The position numbers and the translations under genes are program-made. From the NCBI GenBank assembly GCA_030535815.1, contig JAUNRD010000108.1:1-6558 (forward strand): DNA of 6,558 nt, written 5' to 3'. Source of the stretch: Clostridia bacterium (lineage in GTDB: Bacteria > Bacillota > Clostridia > CAKSNL01 > HGM11501). Numbering within the stretch: the first letter of the stretch is position 1; the number at the start of each line of letters is the position of its first letter. Below are positions 1-5,354 of this stretch, piece after piece. Below the pieces are notes generated by a model. The model saw nothing but the letters and a program-made list of their open reading frames with translations, was not told the DNA's origin and did no database searches.

Positions 1-25
1 TCTGTTTATCGGTTAACCTTTTTTG

Positions 26-52
26 AACCACGCGACTATCGCGTGGTTTTCT
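26..52 (+). terminator. Intrinsic terminator of the upstream transcription unit
   Basis: A perfect 9-bp stem (AACCACGCG at 26-34 pairing with CGCGTGGTT at 40-48) closes a 5-nt loop (ACTAT) and runs into TTTTCTTT. It should end a plus-strand gene lying mostly left of the window. The upstream coding end cannot be assigned: one frame stops at 14-16 (TAA), another at 24-26 (TGA), and too few codons are visible to choose. Confidence 0.85.
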
Positions 53-58
53 TTATAC

Positions 59-97
59 AAAAAAACGGATGCGGCTTTAGCCTCATCCGTTTTTTTA
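59..97. terminator. Second, bidirectional-looking intrinsic terminator
   Basis: ACGGATG (65-71) pairs with CATCCGT (84-90). A single C/T mismatch follows, then GGC (73-75) pairs with GCC (80-82) around a TTTA loop. A run of A precedes the stem and seven or more T follow it, so it can work on either strand. It lies only about a dozen bases behind the first terminator, making a tandem pair that isolates the tyrS promoter from read-through. Confidence 0.85.
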
Positions 98-141
98 TTA
101 ACCCCTGACGTATGACGAGCTTTATTCCATATAAATTATAC

Positions 142-170
142 TTGCAATAAAAGGAAAACCGTGGTATAAT
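142..170 (+). promoter_or_regulatory. SigA-type promoter of tyrS-galE, extended -10
   Basis: The -35 box is TTGCAA (142-147). A 17-bp spacer leads to a consensus -10 TATAAT (165-170), preceded by TGG, which gives the TGn extended -10. Transcription should start near 177, leaving a leader of only about 30 nt before the tyrS start codon. That is too short for a T-box or another structured riboswitch. Confidence 0.85.
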
Positions 171-209
171 ATAGTTTCAGAAATTATAATCCCGAAAGGA
201 TGAATATAA

Positions 210-1424
210 ATGGAAAACGTTTTTGATATTTTAAAAGAGAGAGGACTTATCGCGCAGACCACTCACGAAGCAGAAATCCGTGAGATGCTGGGCAAGGAAA
301 AGATAAAGTTCTACATCGGCTTTGACCCCACGGCTGACAGCCTTCACGTAGGACACTTCCTTCAGATGGTTGTAATGCGCCATATGCAGAACGCAGGCCA
401 TACCCCTATCGCACTTGTTGGCGGCGGTACAGGTCATATCGGTGATCCTTCCGGAAGAACCGATATGCGTCAGATGATGACAAAGGAAGTAATTGACCAC
501 AACTGCGAATGCTTCAAGGAACAGCTTTCAAGAATAATCGATTTTTCCGACGGTAAGGCTTTAATGGTAAATAATGCAGACTGGTTACTTGACTTAAACT
601 ATATTGAGTTTATCCGTGACATCGGTGCCTGCTTCTCCGTTAATCAGATGCTTCAGGCAGAGTGCTTCAAGCAGAGACTTGAAAAAGGTTTATCCTTCCT
701 TGAATTTAACTATATGCTTATGCAGAGCTATGACTTCCTGATGCTTAACCGTAAGTATGACTGTAAGTTGGAGCTTGGCGGTGACGACCAGTGGAGCAAC
801 ATCTTAGGAGGTCTTGACCTTTGCAGAAAGAAGGACCAGAAGCAGGTTTACGGTATGACCTTCACACTTCTTACCAACTCTGAAGGTAAGAAAATGGGTA
901 AAACCGCATCCGGTGCAGTATGGCTTTCCGCTGAAAAGACCACTCCTTACGATTTCTATCAGTACTGGAGAAACGTTGACGATGCCGACGTTATCAAGTG
1001 CATGAAGCTCTTAACATTCGTTCCCATGGACGAAATCAGAGAATTTGAAAAGCTTGAAGGAAGCGCACTTAACCCCGTTAAGGAGCGTCTTGCATATGAG
1101 GTTACAGCCCTCGTTCACGGCGAAGAGGAAGCAAAAAAGGTTCAGGAAGCTGCCCGTGCAGTATTCTCAGGCGGTGCATCCGGAAATATGCCCACAGTTG
1201 AAATCGCAGAAGGCGATCTCGGAAACGTTATGGATGTAATGGTTAAGGCAGGAATCGTTCCCTCCAAGAGCGAATGCCGCCGTCTTATCCAGCAGGGCGG
1301 GCTCACCGTTGGCGAAGCCAAGGTTACTGACATTGCCGCTGAAATTAAAGCTTCTGACTTTACAGACGGTGAAATCATTGTTAAAAAGGGTAAGAAAAAC
1401 TTCTATAAGCTTATCGTAAAATAA
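210..1424 (+). CDS. tyrS: Tyrosyl-tRNA synthetase
   Basis: Class I aminoacyl-tRNA synthetase that charges tRNA-Tyr with tyrosine in the cytoplasm. The Rossmann catalytic domain carries the HIGH signature as HVGH (residues 46-49) and the KMSKS loop as KMGKT (228-232). By alignment with the Bacillus stearothermophilus enzyme from memory, tyrosine-binding residues are Y35, D79, Y168, Q172, D175 and Q194, the last within GGDDQW (190-195). An S4-like RNA-binding domain occupies about residues 340-404. The length of 404 aa is normal for bacterial TyrS and the gene is intact. The ATG at 210 is supported by AAAGGA (195-200), 9 nt upstream. It is the first gene of an apparent operon with galE, 14 nt downstream. 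Tyrosyl-tRNA synthetase genes of Firmicutes are often under T-box control, but the promoter leaves no room for one here. Confidence 0.97.
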   Translation: MENVFDILKERGLIAQTTHEAEIREMLGKEKIKFYIGFDPTADSLHVGHFLQMVVMRHMQNAGHTPIALVGGGTGHIGDPSGRTDMRQMMTKEVIDHNCECFKEQLSRIIDFSDGKALMVNNADWLLDLNYIEFIRDIGACFSVNQMLQAECFKQRLEKGLSFLEFNYMLMQSYDFLMLNRKYDCKLELGGDDQWSNILGGLDLCRKKDQKQVYGMTFTLLTNSEGKKMGKTASGAVWLSAEKTTPYDFYQYWRNVDDADVIKCMKLLTFVPMDEIREFEKLEGSALNPVKERLAYEVTALVHGEEEAKKVQEAARAVFSGGASGNMPTVEIAEGDLGNVMDVMVKAGIVPSKSECRRLIQQGGLTVGEAKVTDIAAEIKASDFTDGEIIVKKGKKNFYKLIVK

Positions 1425-1438
1425 TTGGAGGCGTAAAA

Positions 1439-2458
1439 ATGAATATACTTTTAACCGGCGGTGCCGGCTACATAGGAAGCCATACCGCAGTTGAACTTAT
1501 TAAAAAAGGTCACACAGTTGTTATCGCAGACGATTTATCCAACAGTAAAATGGAAAGCGTAAGAAGGGTTGAAAAAATCGTAGGAAAGTCCATTCCCTTC
1601 TATAAATGCGACGTGGCAGATTATGATGCATTAAAGGTAGTTTTTTCCGAAAATAAGCTTGATGCTGTAATTCACTTTGCAGGCTATAAGGCAGTTGGCG
1701 AATCCGTACAAAAACCCATAATGTATTACAGAAACAATATAAATTCCACCCTTACACTTCTTGATGTAATGAAGGAATTCGGCGTATGCAACCTTGCATT
1801 CTCTTCTTCCGCAACAGTTTACGGTATCCCCGAAACAGTTCCGCTGACAGAGGATATGCCCACAAGCTGCACAAATCCCTATGGATGGACAAAGCTTTTC
1901 ATTGAGCAGATTCTGCGTGATGCCTCTGTTGCAGATAAAGATTTATCAGTTGTTCTCCTTCGTTATTTCAACCCCATCGGCGCTCACGAAAGCGGAACTA
2001 TCGGTGAAGATCCTTCGGGCATCCCCAACAACTTAATGCCCTATATTTCACAGACCGCAGTTGGCAAGAGAGAGCGTTTAAGTGTATTCGGAAACGATTA
2101 CCCCACCCACGACGGCACAGGTGTCCGTGACTATATCCACGTTGTTGACCTTGCAAAGGGCCACGTTGCGGCAATCACCTACGCAAAGGACCACAAGGGT
2201 GTTGAAACAGTTAACCTCGGTACAGGTACAGGCTACAGCGTGCTTGATATCGTAAATGCATTTGAAAAGGTTAACAATGTAAAGGTTCCCTATGTTATAA
2301 CAGACAGAAGACCCGGTGACGTTGCAGAATGCTTTGCAGATCCCAAGAAGGCACTTGAGGTTTTAGGCTGGAAGGCTGAAAAGACCTTGGAGGATATGTG
2401 CCGCGACACATGGCGCTGGCAGTCAAATAACCCCGAAGGCTACGGCGACGCAGAATAA
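1439..2458 (+). CDS. galE: UDP-glucose 4-epimerase
   Basis: Extended short-chain dehydrogenase/reductase that interconverts UDP-glucose and UDP-galactose with bound NAD, in the Leloir pathway and in supplying sugar nucleotides for surface polysaccharides. The NAD-binding glycine motif is G7-x-x-G10-x-x-G13 (GGAGYIG). The catalytic serine lies in SSSATVYG (122-129, probably S124), and Y148/K152 form the YxxxK pair in NPYGWTK. RYFNPIGAH (175-183) and DYIHVVDLA (231-239) are typical GalE segments. The 339-aa length matches the family. The residue aligned with E. coli Y299 is C298, a small residue associated with epimerases that also accept N-acetylated UDP-hexoses (see findings). The start at 1439 has GGAGG (1427-1431) with 7-nt spacing, and the gene follows tyrS by 14 nt, so the two are probably co-transcribed. 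No other gal gene is nearby. Confidence 0.96.
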   Translation: MNILLTGGAGYIGSHTAVELIKKGHTVVIADDLSNSKMESVRRVEKIVGKSIPFYKCDVADYDALKVVFSENKLDAVIHFAGYKAVGESVQKPIMYYRNNINSTLTLLDVMKEFGVCNLAFSSSATVYGIPETVPLTEDMPTSCTNPYGWTKLFIEQILRDASVADKDLSVVLLRYFNPIGAHESGTIGEDPSGIPNNLMPYISQTAVGKRERLSVFGNDYPTHDGTGVRDYIHVVDLAKGHVAAITYAKDHKGVETVNLGTGTGYSVLDIVNAFEKVNNVKVPYVITDRRPGDVAECFADPKKALEVLGWKAEKTLEDMCRDTWRWQSNNPEGYGDAE

Positions 2459-2465
2459 AAAAATC

Positions 2466-2496
2466 AGGAACACGGAAAAAATTCCGTGTTCCTTTT
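2466..2496 (+). terminator. Intrinsic terminator of the tyrS-galE unit
   Basis: A perfect 12-bp stem (AGGAACACGGAA at 2466-2477 pairing with TTCCGTGTTCCT at 2482-2493) with an AAAA loop begins 8 nt after the galE stop codon. It is followed by a short T tract (TTTTAT). Confidence 0.9.
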
Positions 2497-2527
2497 ATAT
2501 TTCAGAAATTTTTCATTTTTTACAAAG

Positions 2528-2552
2528 TTTTGCCGAAATATTTTCGGCAAAA
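2528..2552. repeat. AT-rich inverted repeat with a partial downstream copy
   Basis: TTTTGCCGAAA (2528-2538) and TTTCGGCAAAA (2542-2552) form a perfect 11-bp inverted repeat with a 3-nt centre. Its core CCGAAATATTTT recurs at 2572-2583 without the second arm. No continuous T tract follows directly, so it is a poor terminator. It lies between the galE terminator and the promoter of the Lrp-type gene and could be an operator or a backup hairpin. Its function is unknown. Confidence 0.5.
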
Positions 2553-2604
2553 ACCCATTTTTTTGTTTTTTCCGAAATATTTTTTGCATTTTTATAAAAA
2601 AGCC

Positions 2605-2633
2605 TTGTTTTTTTCTTGTATATAGTATATAAT
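2605..2633 (+). promoter_or_regulatory. Probable SigA promoter of the Lrp-type regulator/aminotransferase unit
   Basis: A consensus -10 TATAAT (2628-2633) lies 17 bp after a weak -35 TTGTTT (2605-2610). Transcription would start near 2640, about 30 nt before the ATG. Two tandem GTATATA heptamers (2618-2631) run into the -10 and could be part of a regulator site. Confidence 0.7.
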
Positions 2634-2669
2634 GTATGATAAGTTATTTTTACCGAAAGGAAGATTAGT

Positions 2670-3146
2670 ATGAAAAGAATTCTTGACATTCTTCAGAATG
2701 ATGCCAGAATCACCCCCGAAAAGATTGCCGTGATGACCGGTCTGGAATTATCCGAGGTTGAAAGCGCCATCGCTAAAATGGAAGAAGAAAAAATTATTTT
2801 AGGATATAAGCCCATCGTAAACGAAGATAAGGTTGCCGCAGACACCGTAACCGCTTTGATTGAGCTTAAGGTTACCCCCTCTGCAGGCGAAGGCTTTGAC
2901 GCCATTGCTTCCCGCATTTATTGCTATGAGCAGGTACGCCACCTTTATCTTATGAGCGGTGCATACGACCTTGCTGTTTTCGTTGAAGGAAGAAATATAA
3001 AAGAAGTTGCAATGTTCGTTTCCGAGCACCTTGCGCAGATGGATTCTGTTATTTCCACATCCACACACTTTATGCTTAAAACCTATAAGCGCGAAGGCAT
3101 CATCTTTGAAAATGTAAAGACAGATGACCGCGAAATGATGATGTAA
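2670..3146 (+). CDS. Lrp/AsnC-family transcriptional regulator (AlaR-like)
   Basis: Feast/famine-type DNA-binding protein, 158 aa, the usual length. Residues 1-50 form an N-terminal winged HTH (DARITPEKIAVMTGL leading into the recognition helix). Residues 60-140 form the C-terminal RAM ligand-binding and oligomerisation domain, which includes the characteristic SGAYDL turn (96-101). RAM domains bind amino acids and assemble the protein into dimers or octamers. The predicted recognition helix (about 26-41) is unusually acidic. The start at 2670 is supported by AAAGGAAG (2656-2663). The next gene, an aminotransferase, starts 10 nt after the stop, so the two form an operon. In B. subtilis the Lrp-family gene alaR (yugG) sits beside the aminotransferase gene alaT (yugH) in the same way. 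The inferred role is local, amino-acid-responsive control of this operon. Family assignment is firm; the AlaR orthology is inference. Confidence 0.9.
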   Translation: MKRILDILQNDARITPEKIAVMTGLELSEVESAIAKMEEEKIILGYKPIVNEDKVAADTVTALIELKVTPSAGEGFDAIASRIYCYEQVRHLYLMSGAYDLAVFVEGRNIKEVAMFVSEHLAQMDSVISTSTHFMLKTYKREGIIFENVKTDDREMMM

Positions 3147-3156
3147 GAGGTGCCCT

Positions 3157-4329
3157 ATGCTTGATTATGATAAACTGCTTTCAAAAACCGTGCAGGAAAT
3201 ACCTCCTTCAGGGATAAGAAAGCTTTTCAACGTGGTTAACGAAATGAAGGATGTTGTGTCACTTGGCGTTGGTGAGCCTGATTTCAACACACCCCGCTCA
3301 ATCCGTGATATGGGCATCCGTTCGCTGGAACTTGGTCATACCCACTACACCGCAAATGCAGGCTTGCTTGAACTCAGAAAGGAAATCTGCCGTTATCTGG
3401 ACAGAAAATACGAGCTTTCATATACAGAGGATGAAGTTTTGGTTACCGTTGGCGGAAGCGAAGCTATTGATGCGGCGTTACGCTCAATTATAAATCCCGG
3501 TGACGAGGTATTAATTCCCGAACCCAGCTTTGTATGCTATAAGCCTTTAACCTTATTTGCAGGCGGAACTCCCGTTCCCATTGTAACAAAGGAAGAAAAC
3601 AACTTCCGTTTAACGGTTGAGGACTTAAAGGCGGCTGTTACGGAAAAGACCAAGGCTTTGATTCTTCCCTATCCCAACAACCCCACAGGCGCAATTTTAG
3701 AAAAGGATGACTTAGAAGCACTTGCATCTTTTCTCCGTGACACAAACATCTTTGTTCTTACAGATGAAATCTATTCCGAGCTTAACTATACTCCCGAAGG
3801 ACACACCTCCATCGCATCATACCCGGGTATGAAGGAGCGTACCATCTACATCAACGGCTTTTCAAAGGCTTTTGCTATGACAGGATGGAGACTCGGTTAT
3901 GTATGTGCCCCGAAGGAAATTATGAAATTGATTCTCAAGGTGCATCAGTACGGAATAATGTCATCTCCCACCACCAGCCAGTATGCGGCGATTGAAGCGC
4001 TCCGCAACTGCGACGGTGATGTTGCGGCAATGAGAAACGAATACAATATGAGACGCCGCCTTATGGTTACGGGCTTCCGTGAAATGGGCTTTGAATGCTT
4101 TGAACCTCTGGGTGCCTTCTATGTATTCCCCAATATTTCAAAGGCGGGACTTAAGAGTGACGATTTCTGCGAAACACTCCTTTTAGAGGAGCGTGTGGCT
4201 GTTGTATCAGGCTCTGCTTTCGGTGATTCGGGCGAAGGCTTTATCCGCTGCTCCTATGCTTATTCCATAAGCAACATAAATAAAGCGCTTGAGCGAATGA
4301 AGCGTTTTGCAGATAAGCACATAAAATAA
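3157..4329 (+). CDS. PLP-dependent class I/II aminotransferase (AlaT/aspartate aminotransferase-like)
   Basis: Cytoplasmic fold-type I aminotransferase that moves an amino group between an amino acid and a 2-oxo acid through pyridoxal phosphate. Visible signatures are GVGEPDF (37-43), Y64 in THYT, NNPTG (174-178; N175 contacts the cofactor), D203 and Y206 in TDEIY, the Schiff-base lysine K237 in the motif GFSKAFAMTGWRLGY (234-248), and R364, which should bind the substrate carboxylate. The 390-aa length is typical of subgroup I-gamma. The start at 3157 follows a GAGGTG ribosome site (3147-3152) with short spacing, 10 nt after the Lrp-type gene, so translation is probably coupled within one transcript. 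The pairing suggests alanine transamination, as for B. subtilis AlaT. Aspartate, aromatic or N-acetyl-diaminopimelate (PatA-like) substrates cannot be excluded from sequence alone. The gene looks intact, with no missing key residue. Confidence 0.93.
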   Translation: MLDYDKLLSKTVQEIPPSGIRKLFNVVNEMKDVVSLGVGEPDFNTPRSIRDMGIRSLELGHTHYTANAGLLELRKEICRYLDRKYELSYTEDEVLVTVGGSEAIDAALRSIINPGDEVLIPEPSFVCYKPLTLFAGGTPVPIVTKEENNFRLTVEDLKAAVTEKTKALILPYPNNPTGAILEKDDLEALASFLRDTNIFVLTDEIYSELNYTPEGHTSIASYPGMKERTIYINGFSKAFAMTGWRLGYVCAPKEIMKLILKVHQYGIMSSPTTSQYAAIEALRNCDGDVAAMRNEYNMRRRLMVTGFREMGFECFEPLGAFYVFPNISKAGLKSDDFCETLLLEERVAVVSGSAFGDSGEGFIRCSYAYSISNINKALERMKRFADKHIK

Positions 4330-4331
4330 TT

Positions 4332-4360
4332 AAAAGAGCAAGAAAATCTTGCTCTTTTTT
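4332..4360 (+). terminator. Intrinsic terminator of the regulator/aminotransferase unit
   Basis: AAAAGAGCAAGA (4332-4343) pairs with TCTTGCTCTTTT (4347-4358), a perfect 12-bp stem with an AAA loop, continuing into two more T. It starts 3 nt after the aminotransferase stop. The -35 box of the next promoter begins right behind it. Confidence 0.9.
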
Positions 4361-4361
4361 C

Positions 4362-4390
4362 TTGCTTTTCACAGGTTTCTATGGTATACT
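4362..4390 (+). promoter_or_regulatory. SigA-type promoter of the AraC-family gene, extended -10
   Basis: TTGCTT (4362-4367), a 17-bp spacer and TATACT (4385-4390), with TGG before the -10 giving an extended -10 like that of tyrS. The start would be near 4397, leaving a leader of about 50 nt that contains an imperfect inverted repeat. Confidence 0.75.
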
Positions 4391-4408
4391 GATTGCACAA
4401 TATTGACA

Positions 4409-4434
4409 TAAGCAGATGCGTTAGTATCCGCTTA
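4409..4434. repeat. Imperfect inverted repeat in the leader of the AraC-family gene
   Basis: TAAGCAGAT (4409-4417) and ATCCGCTTA (4426-4434) are inverted copies with one mismatch and an 8-nt centre. The right arm touches the Shine-Dalgarno AAGGAGG (4434-4440). It could be an operator just downstream of the transcription start, or an RNA hairpin affecting ribosome access. The role is inferred only. Confidence 0.4.
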
Positions 4435-4445
4435 AGGAGGGTTTT

Positions 4446-5321
4446 ATGAATAACGAGCTTATCCGTTCCAGTATAGATAACGTTCCCATTAAAATTTCAT
4501 ATTCGCCCCATCCCCAAAACGAAGACCTTGAACCGCATCACATCTGCTCCCTTCATATCCATGACGAAATTGAGCTTTTGTATATTGAAGCGGGAGAGTT
4601 TTACTGCCTTGCAGGCACGGAGGAGCTGATTGCAGAAAAGGGCGACATCATTTACCTTGCCAGCCGTGTTCCCCACGCTACCAAAACACTGGCACACGGC
4701 ACCTATTCCTCAATGCTTCAGTTTTCCACAATCAACTTTATAGAAACAAAGGAAAACATCAGTAAATATCTGTACCGTTTTATAAATATGGGCGAAATCC
4801 CTTCTATGGTGTTTAAGGCAAACACGCCCGAAAACGAGGCTCTTTCCCATTATATGCGCCTCATATTCATTGAAAGCTATGAGAAGAACAACGGCTTCGA
4901 AAGCTTTGTAAAAGCGGGAATTCATGGCATTTTGGGCGTTTTATACCGCAACAGCATACTTCTCAATGCAGATACATATTTTAATTTCAAATATGTTGAT
5001 AAGGTGCTTCCCGCTCTTGCCTATATAGACGAAAAGTTTTCCGAACAGATTACTTTAGAAGAATTAAGCGAACAGCTTAACTTAAACGCCTACTATTTCT
5101 GCCGTCTCTTCAAGAGGGCAACAAACTCAACCTTTACCGAATATCTTAATTTCGTGAGAATATGTAAATCGGAAAAGCTGCTCACCTCCACATCAATGAG
5201 CGTTTCCGATATTTCCCTTGATGTGGGCTTTTCTTCGGTTTCCTACTTCAACCGAATGTTCAAGCGTTTCAAGGGCTGCTCACCGAATGAGTATAAAAAG
5301 ATACGATATAAAAGACAGTAA
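4446..5321 (+). CDS. AraC-family transcriptional regulator with N-terminal cupin domain
   Basis: A 291-aa one-component regulator. Residues 30-100 form a cupin-like sensor domain, with HIHDEIELLYI (37-47) and EKGDIIYLASRVPHA (64-78) giving the usual histidine-bearing beta-barrel motifs. A helical linker follows. The AraC/XylS DNA-binding domain spans about 190-288 with two HTH motifs: TLEELSEQLNLNAYYFCRLF (203-222), and SVSDISLDVGF (252-262) followed by the conserved SYFNRMFKRFKGCSPNEYK (266-284). Such regulators commonly sense sugars or other small carbon sources and activate nearby catabolic genes, but no such gene is adjacent, so the target and ligand are unknown. The start at 4446 has a near-perfect Shine-Dalgarno AAGGAGG (4434-4440) 5 nt upstream. 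The gene is monocistronic, with its own promoter, and ends directly at a bidirectional terminator shared with the convergent downstream gene. Confidence 0.93.
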   Translation: MNNELIRSSIDNVPIKISYSPHPQNEDLEPHHICSLHIHDEIELLYIEAGEFYCLAGTEELIAEKGDIIYLASRVPHATKTLAHGTYSSMLQFSTINFIETKENISKYLYRFINMGEIPSMVFKANTPENEALSHYMRLIFIESYEKNNGFESFVKAGIHGILGVLYRNSILLNADTYFNFKYVDKVLPALAYIDEKFSEQITLEELSEQLNLNAYYFCRLFKRATNSTFTEYLNFVRICKSEKLLTSTSMSVSDISLDVGFSSVSYFNRMFKRFKGCSPNEYKKIRYKRQ

Positions 5322-5350
5322 AAAAGCTTGCAGAAACCTGCAAGCTTTTT
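5321..5350. terminator. Bidirectional terminator between convergent genes
   Basis: AAAAAGCTTGCAG (5321-5333) and CTGCAAGCTTTTT (5338-5350) form a perfect 13-bp stem with an AAAC loop. The left arm begins at the last base of the AraC-gene stop codon, and the right arm ends 4 nt before the stop of the minus-strand gene. The A and T tracts at the ends let it work on both strands. Confidence 0.92.
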
Positions 5351-5354
5351 ATTA

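Noticed and set aside
1..108. Open reading frame from the left edge in frame 1, running to a TGA at 106-108.
   Set aside because: It would run through two strong terminator hairpins and has no visible start or ribosome site, so the openness is chance.
231..500. Minus-strand open frame within tyrS, and similar antisense frames at 1142-1378, 2693-2917, 2799-3068, 4497-4697 and 4710-4925.
   Set aside because: They lie inside genes with clear family motifs on the plus strand, have no ribosome sites I can support, and encode low-complexity shadow proteins.
4403..4430. A perfect TTGACA at 4403-4408 as a -35 box for the AraC-family gene.
   Set aside because: No acceptable -10 lies 16-18 bp downstream; the nearest, TAGTAT at 4422-4427, is only 13 bp away. 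The TTGCTT/TATACT pair upstream has correct spacing and an extended -10.
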